A stretch of 64,000 nucleotides of DNA. Origin: Umbelopsis isabellina. Lineage: Eukaryota; Mucoromycota; Umbelopsidomycetes; Umbelopsidales; Umbelopsidaceae. A program made the position numbers and the translations under genes. Below the pieces are notes generated by a model. That model was not told where the DNA came from. It saw only the letters and a program-made list of their open reading frames with translations, and ran no database searches. Positions 36,574 through 49,387 of this stretch are shown one piece after another. Each line of letters opens with the position of its first letter. The stretch's first letter is position 1. The stretch spans positions 620,001 to 684,000 of the forward strand of contig JAEPQZ010000003.1 of the NCBI GenBank assembly GCA_016758905.1, in the 5' to 3' direction.

Positions 36574-37405
36574 GCTTTATGTGCTTATTGGTAAAATACA
36601 AACAGTTGGGAAATAAGTCATTATGCCGCCTTTTATAGGCAATTGTAATCCCCCACTACCAAAACGGAGCTGATTGTTTCCTCAGCTTCCTTTTACCACT
36701 TGTGCCGGGCCGCACAAAATTTTTCGCTAAGAATGAAACCGTAGCGCGTCTCAAAGTTTTTTTAGTTCGGTTATGGTGATTATAACAAATTATACTCCGC
36801 GGAAGATAATTGGCAATAACCATGCAGGGCGTTGAAAAAAACAAACACCTGATAATTTGTCTCAATGCTTATATGCTAGTTAACCATACATTATCATTAG
36901 AAAAGTCCTTTTTAACTTCATCACACTGCTATCACATGAATGGGGATGAATTGATGTCTATTTTAAAAAAGATTGGTAGGGTGATAAAACTGACAATGAA
37001 CTCCGTGGATGCCGCCGACGTGCATTTTGCAAGGAAAAAGCAGGGCACCGTATTTCTTTGGGGTCCCTGCGAGCATAGCGGAGAAATGTATCTATTCTGG
37101 TTTTGCGCTGGCTGCGAAATCGTCAGCTTGTGTAATACATATTATCCTAGTCTTACGTACTTGGACCTATTCTTATCTGAAAGCGGCAATAATTATTAGT
37201 GTAGTTATTTCCTGATCAAGGCAAAATTACAAGGTAGTCAACCGCTCCAGGTAAAAAAGAATGCATTAGTTTGAATTTATTTTTCTCTGCCACAGGTTTC
37301 ACCAACCTAAATCTGTCCACAAAACAACACCTTTTACGCAAAGTTAGCGATCTATATATAAACAAAGTTTCTAAATTCTAATTCGAGAAGGAGTAATCAA
37401 TTTGT
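36574..37405. other. Intergenic: chitin deacetylase promoter and HEM4 3' flank
   Basis: About 830 bases. TTTTATAGGC near 36630 may be the deacetylase TATA region. A plus-strand ORF at 36810-37199 encodes 129 residues with no signature, runs across the presumed promoter and lacks coding-like composition, so it is not called. Confidence 0.35.
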
Positions 37406-38185
37406 TCAAAAACGTTTATCCACTACCGCTCGCGTGAGGTGGTAAGCATCTGGTTTGTCTGCGACGGCATGAACGCGGTAACCTCGGTCCTTTAAATGCT
37501 TGCTAGTTGTCTCCCCAATGGCTGCCAGTCGTGGCAATTCAGTCTCAGAGAGCCGGTTACTGATGATATCGTAAGCGCTACTTCCCGATGGGCTGAATAA
37601 TACCACCCAATCCAGTTTGGAACTGGACATTATTCTCTGCAAGCATTGGTCAAGATCGGACCGCAATTGCGTTTGATATACATTAATCTCATCCACCGGG
37701 ATCGAAGCCGATTTCATGATGTTGGGTAATTCGTCTCGTCGTTTATCGCCGGCCAAAAAAAGTAACTTGGGTTTAACATGTGGGGTTTCCTTATAATGGT
37801 CAATGATCAGTTGACCGAGCTGCTGTGCACAACCTGAACCTTCCCCCGCGGCACTCAAACCAAGTTTGCGCACGGTATGGGCAGTCGACGGTCCCACAGT
37901 GAAGGTGGGTTTGTTTGCCCAATGAGTTTTAATTGATTGGTCAACCGAATCCCAAATCGCGCCGAGCGCATCCACGGCTCTTTTAGATGTGACAACTAAT
38001 GCAGAGTATTCTCGGCTGTTTTCAATCAACGACGACTTCAACTTGTTTAGATTCACGAAGCTGTGTTCTAGCACCGGTACAAATATGCAATGGAAATTGT
38101 GCTCAGCAAAGCATTCCTCATAAGGATCATTGGAGCTAGCTGACTTTTCCTTGAGCAAGAGCACTGTGGGGGTTTTGCTTGCCAT
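37406..38185 (-). CDS. HEM4: Uroporphyrinogen-III synthase
   Basis: A single exon of 259 residues, beginning MASKTPTVLLLKEKSASSNDPYE. It has the two-lobed HemD fold pattern: ALVVTSKRAVDAL in lobe 1, FTVGPSTAHTVRKLG at the hinge, LLFLAGDKRRDELP and WVVLFSPSGSSAYDI in lobe 2, with LAAIGETTSKHLKDRGYRV near the end. The enzyme cyclises hydroxymethylbilane with inversion of ring D in haem synthesis, in the cytosol. Length is usual for fungi. No intron, unlike its neighbours. Confidence 0.94.
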   Translation of the reverse strand: MASKTPTVLLLKEKSASSNDPYEECFAEHNFHCIFVPVLEHSFVNLNKLKSSLIENSREYSALVVTSKRAVDALGAIWDSVDQSIKTHWANKPTFTVGPSTAHTVRKLGLSAAGEGSGCAQQLGQLIIDHYKETPHVKPKLLFLAGDKRRDELPNIMKSASIPVDEINVYQTQLRSDLDQCLQRIMSSSKLDWVVLFSPSGSSAYDIISNRLSETELPRLAAIGETTSKHLKDRGYRVHAVADKPDAYHLTRAVVDKRF

Positions 38186-39296
38186 TCGTGTATACCTTGC
38201 AGAGAATATTTGGGTAAACCTGCAAACAAATGTACTGATTATGCAATCAATGGATCGTCGACAGTGTAATCACTCAAGTCAAGATCTCAGATCCGTGCAA
38301 TGTTTTAAGGGAGCCGGCAGTCCGGGATATCGTAACTAAATGATCACTGTATTGTTGCCGTTTGCCTGTACAAAGCCTGATAAAAGGTTAGTGATATTGA
38401 GGCTGTACAGCTATTTGTCTTGTAATTGCAACAGCGCACACCAAAGTTTGTCTTGTGGCAATTGCCATTTTAAGAAACCTCTACCGGTGGAGTTTTTGAG
38501 CCTAGCTTTGACGCGTCCATGACTACTTTACCTGTCATGTCATTGTCTACGTGTTTTCCAACCCGAGAATGATCAATTATAGATTTAAAAAGTCCTTCTT
38601 TCGCGCGTTTCCTTAACTTGACAAGGCCAGTGATACGGTAACAGATCACAACCTATGTATACAGCAGTGTACATCGTCGTCAAAATCAGTCCCGGCGTGT
38701 TTCTTGATAGTGTTAGTAGCAGACGTTGCTGATTAATGGAGTTGTAGCTCGATTTTGTATCATGCAATCTGAATCTTGCTTTAAAGAATTTTCTAGCAGT
38801 TTGCCTCAACTGATGTTTTCCGTTGTTTGTACCAGTTTAAAGCTCAATTAAAACCTCCTTCACTTCTTTATCTTTCTCTCTCAATAATTTAAGAATAATG
38901 AAATCTCTGACCTATCTTGCCATTACTAAATTGACGGCGTTGGTGTGCAATTATTGACAATTTGAGAAAAATAAACTTTTGTCAGTGATATCGACGTCAC
39001 CAAATTTTCCTAGAAGTTCCTTTCTTCAAACTGTCGAGCCAAAAGGAACTCCAATATTGCATTGTGCTGTCAAGTGTTTCACGCAGCTCCATTGACCGGC
39101 TACATTCGCCATTTTATCCACGTCAGTATCACGATACGCGTTGCATAGATTAAACGAGACCACGCGCTTTGGTCGACTACTCCTAAATTTATTCTGGTGT
39201 CTTGGTTGAAAGTTTAACGATCAAACCACTTTTGGAACCTCTATATAAATCAACAAACATAGTTGCTTCCATTCCATATATTATTGGACGGAACTT
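38186..39296. promoter_or_regulatory. Long divergent region between HEM4 and the Swi1-like gene
   Basis: About 1.1 kb, the longest gene-free stretch in the window. TATATAAA lies at 39242-39249, about 48 bases before the Swi1-like ATG. No frame on either strand looks protein-coding. A small RNA or long leader could sit here but I see no defined structure. Confidence 0.4.
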
Positions 39297-42200
39297 ATGG
39301 ATCCAAACTTCTTTTTACAAAACGCTCTAGCTAACCAGCAAGCTGGTGCTCAAGTCAAGCGGCAGCAGCAGATGCAAAATCCTCGAATGATGATGCAGTA
39401 TGGTCAGCAACAAAATTCTTCCCCTGCCATGCCTAATGCTGCCGCACAGTACGGGTCCCCTTATGTTTCAGCTGCATCACCCATCAATAATTATGCTGCA
39501 GCAGCTTCCCAGGTCAACAACCCGGCCTTCTCTGCCGCAGCTTTTGGGTCAGTTGATCCACAGCTTATGGCAGGGATGAACCCCGTATACAATCAAAATA
39601 TGCAGACTATGATGGGTGCGGACGGCGGTATGGTTGGTAATCCGGCTTACAATCAAGTACCTCAGCAGCAATCGCAATCACCCTTTAATCAACCTGCTTA
39701 CTTGGGTGCTAATGGGAACGCTATGTCTCAACAAGGCGTGTCCCCTAATGCTATGGCAGCACGGTATCAGCAGTTCGCCAACACGCCTGCTCAGATCCAG
39801 GCACAATTACAACAATTACAGCAGGGTGCTGGAGTGTTTAAAAATGGTCAGCAAATGGGAATGTCTCCGGCAGTGTCCAGTCCATTTATGATGCAACAGC
39901 AGCCTGCCAATGTAATGAACGCGCAACGCCAAGGTATTATGATTAGCCACGTATGATAAAGGTGGTCTAAAAAACCTTATACTAACCCAATTGTCGACTT
40001 ACAGCAAAACAATCGCCATCACAGTCACCATCACTAAACAATACGAGTTATGCAAACACCGCTAACGCGTCACCTGTTGTGAGCAACAGTAGCCCAATGA
40101 TAGGAGGGCAAAATTTTGGCAATGGTAAGTAAACGAAGGTCTGTGAGTCAGGCGAAAAGTGGGTTTCTAACGTTATCGTCTTAAAGTCATGGGTGGTCAT
40201 GGCCCCTCCAGTGCTCACAGTTCTCCAGCCCAATCATTTGCTATGCCCAATCAGTCTAATTCAGCAAGTGCTTCTCCACAAATGGTAAATATAAAATATG
40301 TTATATATTATACAATACCGTCTTATAATAATCAAACCTTCTCTTAGCATCGTACCAGTATCCAAGGCGCACAGCAGCGATATAGTCCGTATAACAAACC
40401 AAATTTTGCTGGAGGAGCTGCTCAAGTCCAAGGTGGGTTAACGCCACAGCAAATCCAAGCTCTTCAACAACAGCACTTTCAACGCCAACAACAACAACAG
40501 CAACAGCAGCAACAGCAGCAGCAGCAACAACAGATACCTGGTTATTCCGGATCACCTCAACAACAGAATGCTGCCCTTGCCCAAGCTCAAATAAACCAAG
40601 GCATAAGGACAAATCAGCAGCAAGCTGCATACCAGCAAATGGCACAAGCTGCAGCTGCAGCCAATAAGCCAGCGGATGAAAGCAAGTCAGCAGAAAAACT
40701 TTGGAGTGAGCATTTACAATCTCAAAAACCTATACCAATGGCTTTGCCTCCGTCTGTTGTCCAACAGCAGAGGGCTAGAACCTCATCACAATCTTCATTA
40801 GATAATCAAGCACTCACTCCAACAAACGCGACTCCATCGCTGAGCGGTGCCGAAGCACGGACTCCCAAGACTGGAAGCGCCACCCCACAAAACAACAATG
40901 ATACCTTGAGCAATACACCCAATCTTAGTAATGATGCTCGTGCCGCATCGGTTGATTCGCCTACTGTGGCTGTCAAGTCTGCTGATGTCGACATCGCTCT
41001 TGAATCTCCATCAGGACAGGACAAGAGTGTTGCATACATTCCCAAAACTCGCAATGTTGATACATACGGAGGAGTCGATTTGAAATATTTTGACAAGTTT
41101 GAGATCAAGCCTATGTTACCCACAATTAATGAATTAGGTAAGTTATATGGTTGTGGTTACTTGTTGTTTCGTGTATTTTTTCAGAATGTTAAATGACTTT
41201 CGTCACAGGTATAATAGATATTCATGCCATAACGATGTCACTTAAATCCGGAATGAAATTGGAAGTTAGCAATGCCCTGAACATCTTGACGGTGCTTACC
41301 TCCACACGCGGAATCTCATTATCCATGCGACATTGTGACGATTTATTGGATGTTCTTTTAGACTACTTAGAACAGGATTTGATGGGAACAAACTCACGTT
41401 ATGGGTTGTCAGAAGATGATACAGTGCCATCGCAGTCTGCAAAAACTGTCGACCAGGCCGTGACGGAGAAAGAACGAACCTATGGTGAATTGTTTGAAAT
41501 GTCTTTGGATGAAATGAAGAGCCTGATACCATCGCTAGAGAAGACAACATCTGATGTTTGGTTGTCCAGTCGAGAACGTTGTCTATGTATTATCAACATC
41601 GTTCGAAATCTGTCTTTCATGCCCGAAAATCAAGAATATTTCGGCAGACATAAGCGTTTGACGGATTTGTTGGCGTTTGTTCTCGACACAGATGTAACTA
41701 TAGCGGATGACGGAGACAAAAACTCAAAGGCAAAAGGATTGAACAAGCAATCCTGGTACATTGGCGTACGACATATGGACAGCTTGGATTATAGAAAAAG
41801 CGCACTCCTCATCTTTTCCAACATAGCGGTGTTTTTGAAATTGACCACAGCATCATCGGCTTTGGTGTTCATCAAGTTGACCAATGATTTCTTAATTAAC
41901 GGCCCTGATACGTACTTTTCTCAAATCGCAGTCGAGACTTGGGCCAAGGTATCGGTTAGCTATGAAAACCGCAATGTTTTTGCTGCGTTGTCAGCCACTT
42001 CAGCGAGCGAAAGTCAGAAGGAGGGCGAAGATGATGCTTTTACGTACTTGGAGAATGTCTGGGAAGAGCTTGCCGCCATCATTCGAAGAGACTACTTTTC
42101 TCATGACGGACGAGTTTTAGCCAACATGAAAGCTCATCAACTTGCTCTTCTGGAAATGGCAGTGATGGGGCTATACAACATTATGGTGATCGCGAAAGAA

Positions 42201-42590
42201 GAGTCCTTACGTGCGCGTCTCCTAGCCCGAGACCAAGCTATTGGCATGGACATGGTCAAGCTTTGTGTGTCTTTGGCAGAGTATGGAAGTCAGCATTTCG
42301 CTGTGGTTTGCCGGAGAGGTTTGGAGATTGTTCGAGGATTAATTACCGGCGGAGATGGTTTGCGACGAAAAACAGAAGACAATGCTCAAAAAGATAGCAA
42401 TGAAAATCTGGCAGAAACATCTACGTCCACACCACAACCAGATGTGGCTACCCGACTCGCTTCAAAGTTAGAACTGGATAGTCACACTCTCAACCAATTG
42501 CTTATGGTCGCCATGCTTAACCCTGCCACTGATCCAGATACCACGCGAGAATTGTGGGATATCCAAGAGCTTTTAGAAGAAGAGTCTTGA
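39297..42590 (+). CDS. SWI1: Swi1/Sol1-like SWI/SNF subunit, no ARID visible
   Basis: Several exons join in phase. The N-terminal half is Gln/Asn/Pro/Ser-rich with a run of 16 glutamines at 40486-40533, as in fungal Swi1 activating regions. The C-terminal part is the armadillo-like Swi1/Sol1/BAF250-C region: RNVDTYGGVDLKYFDKFEIKPMLP, then SLKSGMKLEVSNALNILTVLTS and RHCDDLLDVLLDYL. RNVDTYGG is also typical of ascomycete Sol1. The complex remodels nucleosomes at promoters. An ARID DNA-binding domain normally sits between these parts; I cannot find one in any exon, only low-complexity sequence. A TATA box precedes the ATG. Confidence 0.75.
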
Positions 42591-43023
42591 ACGCATAGTG
42601 CACAACTTCTCTAGTTTTCCTTTTTTTTTTTTTTTTCTTTCTTTCGTTTCTGCTTCATTATTATATACTTTTTTTTTTTTACACACCATATTTTGCTTAG
42701 TCGTTCCAAAACGAGTTCATTCATTTTCTTTCCTTTGAACTGTTTTTGCCCGCACAAAAAAATAAAAAAAGCACGATTCCATGTACAGTACAATATATCA
42801 GATGACATTTTCACGTCTTCATACACTTTGGTACCAACGATATAAAGTAGCATTTTGGACGTAAACGCGCTAAGCTCGTTCCCAAGAATTGGATGGTTTG
42901 GTAGAATTTTTACAATTGGGAACCAGTAAAAAAATGACAGTCCTTTGCCAGTGAGAACCACCACAGAAAAGGCTGTACTTGAGATCCAACTCTACGCTCC
43001 GACGCTGATCAGTCAACTTACTC
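42591..43023. other. Intergenic: Swi1-like 3' flank and HDAC promoter
   Basis: Long pyrimidine (T/C) tracts at 42617-42650 and 42669-42680 follow the Swi1-like stop; no protein-like frame is present. Upstream of 43024 the region should contain the HDAC promoter. Confidence 0.35.
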
Positions 43024-45055
43024 ATGTCGACCAATTCCATCAGTCTCGCTAACTGCGCGAAGCAGAGGGTGTCTTATTTCTATGATAGTAAGTTGAACAT
43101 CATGTCGACTTTTACCATGAGCCGGTTATGTTCGCTAGTCGCGCCTCAAATGCTGATACATGATGCACTGACTGTTACACCTTTATAACTACTCAACTTG
43201 TAGACGATGTTGGCAATTTTAGTTATGGTCCAGGTACGATCTTAGTTGACAAATTGTTGTAGGCAAGAAACACGATCTTAATGCTTACATGTTATGCTCT
43301 CTCTCTTTTCCTTTTTCATTTCCTGTCTACCTTTGCTTGTTTTCCACACAGGTCACTACATGAAGCCTAAGCGAATGCAAATGGTTCACAATATGGTAGT
43401 CAACTACGGACTCTATAAGCACATGGATGTTGTTGTAAATACACGTTCCTAAAACCTTACGATTTTCTGGTTCATCCAGTTTACTAATATATGGCGTCTT
43501 AGAAACCGGATCGGCTAACTGCTTACCAAATGACTCGTTTCCATTCGGACGAATATATCAATTTCTTGCACCGCGTTACTCCTGACAATGTCAGTCAAAT
43601 AGCCATGCAACATGGAGGTTTGGAACAAGGCATAGCACGATGTAAGTAGTTACTTGTTCAGTCTTCCAAGGTTTATATTCGCAATCAACTCAACGCCATT
43701 GTCAGTCAACGTCGGAGAAGATTGTCCTGTATTTGAAGGCTTGTTTGAATTCTGTTCCATATCTGCTGGCGGATCCATTGGTAAGTGTACTTTTTATTTT
43801 CATATATACATATGTGTGTTTGTGTTGGATCGTATATGGCTTTTACTAAAACATCAATCTAGGTGCTGCAAACAAACTACTTAATGGCGAAGCGGATATC
43901 GCTATCAACTGGTCGGGTGGTCTCCATCACGCAAAGAAAAGCGAGGCGTCTGGGTTCTGCTATGTTAATGATATTGTGTTGGGCATACTTGAACTTTTAA
44001 GATACCATCAACGAGTTCTGTACATCGATATTGACGTCCATCACGGTGATGGCGTGGAGGAGGCTTTCTATACAACTGATCGTGTTATGACTTGCTCATT
44101 CCACAAGTTTGGAGAGTTCTTCCCTGGAACTGGTGACATAAGAGTATGTATAGTTGGCATGGCCGATGAACTTTTACAAAGCTTGCTAACAACATCGAAT
44201 CATTTTTTCCAAAAAGGATACTGGACTCGGTACTGGGCGAAAATACGCTGTTAATGTACCCCTAAGAGATGGTATCGACGATGACAGTTACAAAAACATT
44301 TTCCAGCCTGTCATCAAGCACATCATGGAATGGTATCGACCAGGGGCAGTGGTCTTGCAGTGCGGAGGAGACTCACTTGCTGGTGACCGTTTAGGTTGCT
44401 TTAATCTTTCTATGAAGGGCCACGCAAGCTGTGTTGAGTACATGAAATCTTTCAACGTCCCGCTAATGATGCTCGGCGGTGGCGGATATACGATACGTAA
44501 TGTTGCTCGAACATGGACATATGAGACAGGTCTTGCCTTAGGCATTGATTTATCTGAAGGTGAGACTATCTACAGGCATTTTTAAGCATGTTTGGCCACC
44601 AATTGATACTTACTGTTTTCGTCTTTGAAGCAGAAGAGCTGCCTTACAACAATTACTTTGAGTACTTTGGCCCAGAGTACAAATTAGATGTTCCCAGTAA
44701 TAACATGGCAAACCACAACACGCCTGAATATTTGCAAAAAATGACATCCAAGATAATAGATAATCTACGAAGTATGCCGTTTGCGCCATCTGTACAACTA
44801 CAAGGTAAGTAACAAAAAAGACAGCACCAGTAGCTGTTCCTCTCGCCTCTAACACCGTGGTCCTTACAGAGGTACCAAGGGATCTGACGATGGAGGATTA
44901 CCTTGACGGCGAAGACAGTGACGATGAAGACTGGCGCATCACTCGTAAGTATTGACTATAACAGAGTAATCACACAACGGGCAATGGGGCTAAATCAGAA
45001 TTTGAACAGAACAATATGTGGAAAAGCGTATTGTGCCCAATGGTATGCATGATTG
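43024..45055 (+). CDS. RPD3: Class I histone deacetylase, Rpd3 type
   Basis: About ten exons from ATG 43024 ([21 protein letters not shown]) to the stop near 45055. All class I signatures are present: [16 protein letters not shown], the catalytic dyad in [28 protein letters not shown] (split here by position), zinc ligands in [41 protein letters not shown], and [19 protein letters not shown]. The [16 protein letters not shown] and NTPEYL...APSVQL blocks favour Rpd3 over Hos2. It deacetylates histone tails in Sin3 and related complexes. The C-terminal tail is short (ends IVPNGMHD), without the long acidic tail of many Rpd3 proteins. Confidence 0.95.
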
Positions 45056-45421
45056 ATCCAATCAAAACTCAAACAGCATTCATGGCGAGCGAACAGCAAC
45101 TGAACAACAAAAGTTAAAGACGTGAAAGGAAAAAATAGTAGAAACAATTATTCCCCTGTTCATGAAGTGGTTTCTGTCATGGCCATATACATCATTTCAT
45201 TTTCATCAAAATAAATAAAACTAAAAGATATTAATTGTAAACGAAAATGTCAAATGACACAGTGCTACTAGCGAAGGACAACTCTCCACTATTCACACAG
45301 CTCCAACTTTTTTTGTATACAACCTATTGGTAATAACTAAATGTTTTGTTCGGATTTTATTGATGTTCAAAAGGATAGCAATGGCAAATAGGGTGGAATT
45401 GCACGTAATGGCAGTGGTCGT
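45056..45421. other. Convergent 3' flanks of HDAC and COPI beta
   Basis: Both neighbours end here. AATAAATAAA near 45210-45220 is a likely polyadenylation signal for the HDAC transcript. No gene seen. Confidence 0.4.
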
Positions 45422-48400
45422 CTAACTTCTTTTTTGTGCTATAGTGATCTTGTCACCCAGACTCAAAGCAATACCCTGGGTCTTGCTACGAATACGAATA
45501 TGACCACTGATGGGGCCATCGCTAGTTCGCTCAATGCTCAAATTGGCCAACGCATCTTCACCAAAGATACTTCGAGCGTACATATTTGCCGACAAGAAAC
45601 CACAGTCGCCTTCCAACTGCTTCTCAGGGGTCAAGCAGCTCATGTTGGTCGACTTCATGATATGGTTAAGATACTCTCTCAAATCCCTGAAATTACAGCA
45701 ACCGAAGAGTTAAGTAAGACACATGATTTAAACGTATACAGAAAAAAGAACGTTACTTACAGAATATTGGTGTTAACATTGACCTTGTTCTCCCATTCGA
45801 ATTCAGTCCACATACTGCGGAACTGAGTCTCAGTGCAGTGTGCAGGGTTGATGTAGTCCATAATGTCAATATGGATATCATTGAGCACAACACAGTTGCT
45901 ATCTGAGGCGCCTTGAGTATCATATACAATGTTTCCAAAGATGACACCAGTCTCAGTTGATGACACCTTGATAGGCGCTTTGACAGTAAGGAAAGAATGA
46001 GGAGCGAGATTATGGGCAGCTGGGCGATCGACAAGCTTCAGGTCACCCAACGTAGCAAATTCAACGGTGAGATTTTGCAGCGTCGTGTTGGTTTGGTTGA
46101 CGATAAGAACATCTGTATAACAAATGTTAGGTTAGCAAAATTATAACGACAAGACTGCATTGCAGTTTGTTTGTACTTACCAAGAAGAATATCAAACTGG
46201 TGAACATTGACAATGGCTTCGGCATACACAGGATCTGAGAAACCGGTCAACTGTACAACTCGACTCAACTTGGATATTAAGTCGTCCTTCAAATCAATCA
46301 CACCAGTAGCACGAGAGAGATCCAAGTCATACTGATGCAACAGGTCAATGGATGTTAGAACAGAATTTTTTTTTTATATGGAAAAACTTCCGGGATGCGC
46401 TTACCTCATCGCCGTTATCTGTAGCACTCTTCTTTGTGAACTGTCTAAACATGATGGCATCATCAGCCTGAACAGCGACAGATGTAGTTTCCTTTGATTT
46501 TTGGTCTGCTAATCGTTTATCTTCAGCTTGTACTTGCTTAGCAAACGCTGCTTTGGTATCTTTAAGATAAACCTTCTCCATCAGTTTGTCGTTGGGTATG
46601 TTTTCAACAACATGGAGATCTTGCATGATACGGTCATAGGAATCCTCATCTATTGGTGAAGTGACGAACTGTGATTGACCAACTCTGATAATGCTTGTCA
46701 TGATAAGCATAGCCTATGCGTAAAATTTGATTAGCCATCTACTGCTTATTTCAGAGCTCGACTAAAATCAGGTATATAAAAATTACCTCTGCACGTCGAG
46801 AGTTGATAAGCGTGACATCTTGCTCCAACTCGGAGTAGCGAAGGATCAACTTTGTCAAAGTAGTGGCCAAAACTGATCCCAAGAAATAGTCTCCGTTCAA
46901 GATCAAAGCTGTAATAATAACAAGTAATTAGTACCAAGCGGTAGGCAAAGTATGCATGACATTACGAAGGACACATACCTCTAAGTGGCGGCTTGGAAGC
47001 TGCCTTAATAGCATCTAACTTGGATGAGGTGACAGCACTGGACGTGTAAGCACTTTCCGTAGCATATGTGCCATCGGGAAGGATACGGCGAGGAGCGGCT
47101 GAAGTAGTAGGAACAGGTTTTGATTCTTCATCATCTCCGTCTTGATCCTTTTGAGCGTCTTCTAACAGACGTTGCTCAGATGCCAAAATGGGAATCTCAC
47201 CCAAACCAGCACGAATCTGCTTCCATGCACGGTCAATGTCTTGGGTCTCTAAGCAGTATTCACCGATAATCCACAAAGCACCACGGAACACCTTTCCAGA
47301 CTTCATCTCCAATAAATTGTCCAACAAGTTTTCGGTGATGTCTGAGCGAAGATCAGGGAATTTTTCAACCACTTCTCGAACAAAAGCAATGACATCCACC
47401 GCTGATGGATTGTTTGAATCGCTCAAGAATTCCATAAGCACATGAACCACGTTGGCGGCGACTTCTGAGAAATTAATGGCACATGTGTGAATGGATTGAA
47501 TGAGTAATTGACGGTATTCATTGTTCTAAACGCAAAAGAGGGGTGAGTGCATAGAAAGGCATGTTTTTGTGAACGTTTTCGAAATTTACCTTTTCGTATT
47601 CTTGATCATGAGTCTTGGCAAGCTCCTTCTTTAAGAACAAAACGACTTCTTGCACGTTGCGAGTAGAAGTCATATCAAGAGCAATGCGAATTGCCTTGCG
47701 ACGAACATCAAGGTCAGGGCTGGTGGTCGAACAAATATTAGCTCACAACGTCCAAAAGAATAAGAAAAAATTCAAACATGAGGTCTCTACCTAGACAGGA
47801 TTCGCAAAATATCCATGACCAAGTCGTCAAGAACATGGCCATGCTTAGAACGAAGTTCTTCAAAGCGATCCAAGACAATCAATTTGACATTGTTGTCGGA
47901 TTCCTTGATACTCAGTTCAATGTAACAAGAAGCAACAGCTGCAAACGAGGACAATATTAGGCAATATACCATTACAAAAAACGTCAGAATTCAGCTTACC
48001 CTTTACAGCGGCCGGATTGTGAGTCAAAGTCATCAAAGTGGTAGCTGCCTCATATTTGACAGAATGTGATGGCACATTCAGTAATTCAAAAATGCATCGA
48101 ATATAAGCACCCTTGTTAGCAGGGTTGGTTTTGCTATCCTTTCGAATGAATTCAATGACGGCCAGTTGCAAAAGTTCATCAAAGTTGGCAACTTGAGGGA
48201 AAACATCCATAAGGTACTCAACGGCACGTTCTGGGGCAGTGTGGCACAACATGATGAAGGCATTTCGTTTACATGTCATATCACCCTCCTGTTTCACGAA
48301 TGAGGTCAATAATGTAATTCCAATTCATAAGCATATCAGGAACAGAGGATACTAACCGATGCCAAAAAGTTGTGGATCAGCTCGGGACCGTCAGGAATCA

Positions 48401-49043
48401 AGTATTCAAAGTGCTTGTAAATAGAATAGATGGCGAAGACTGCATTTTTTCTGACATATGAGTGGCGATGTTCCTATTTTCAGATTTGGTTAGTTACATC
48501 GCATTTGTGGGTAGGCCACAAGGTTGTAAAGGTGGGCACTAACCAAGCAAGCTCTGCAAGATGGAAGAAGAGGTTCCAACACTTCGGGCTCTCTCATCTT
48601 GCACAAAAAGCGAAGAGTTGCACCTCGAATGTATTCGTTAGGATGTTGTAAATCTCTTCTAATGGTGTCGCTGTGGGACAAGGTAAAGCGTTAGATGTTG
48701 TGCATGTCGGCAGATGAGTCTAAACGATTTTGGCGCATGCATACCACACCAAGATGAATTCTTGTTTAAGTTTGCCGTCTGGATTGGTCTTGGGGCAAAT
48801 TTCCCAGTAGAAATGAAGCAGCTTCTTGAGTTGCTTATTTTTGGATGGCAAGACAAAACGAATAACGTGCATGAGGAGCTTTTCCATTGAGTCACCATTC
48901 AACATGATGAGCAACAGCTTCTTCATCGTTTCGATCTTTGACTCCTCAGAACCCTTTTCGAGGGCTCTTTGAAAATCCTGCAGGCTCGGCTGTTCAGTTG
49001 CATCGTCCAGATGGACGAGGGTGTAGCATAGATCGCTAGCCAT
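45422..49043 (-). CDS. SEC26: Coatomer (COPI) beta subunit
   Basis: Many exons from ATG 49043 ([21 protein letters not shown]) to 45422. The N-terminal adaptin-like trunk includes [22 protein letters not shown] and [20 protein letters not shown], with many HEAT-like helices. The hinge is charged ([20 protein letters not shown]). The C-terminal appendage ends in the platform domain ([23 protein letters not shown]). The protein is a core subunit of coatomer, which coats Golgi-to-ER vesicles with Arf1. Around 960 residues, normal for the family. Neighbouring introns are short and frequent. Confidence 0.95.
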
Positions 49044-49387
49044 GTAGAGCTATATAGCCAGTGTAAGACCTAGACGTTGTATATAGGCACACGCGCCTCG
49101 CGGCTTGAATACTTAGAGCTTGAGATTCAGCGTCTGGACACGTCACTCTCATGTTCTAAATTCGCACTCCGATGGTTGGCCAAGTGGCAGCTTCGCACGT
49201 AAATCATTCGAGCTGTACAGTTGCTTTGTTCAACAAGGGGTTTATTATTGACTAATATTTTTCGTTATTTAACAGTCTAACATTATAAAACAGAATAAAA
49301 CATTACAAAAAGGTATATAAAGCAATGGCTAGTGCCAGAAGTATTAATACAAGGGGGATACAAATTGACAGTACAGTAAAAGGAAGA
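49044..49387. other. Intergenic: COPI beta promoter and 3' flank of the oxidoreductase gene
   Basis: No gene seen. The half near 49043 should contain the SEC26 promoter. The half near 49387 is AT-rich with TATTTAACAG-like 3' flank sequence. Confidence 0.35.

Noticed and set aside
36810-37199. 129-codon ORF upstream of HEM4
   Set aside because: No domain, no orthologue recognised, lies across promoter sequence and has non-coding composition.
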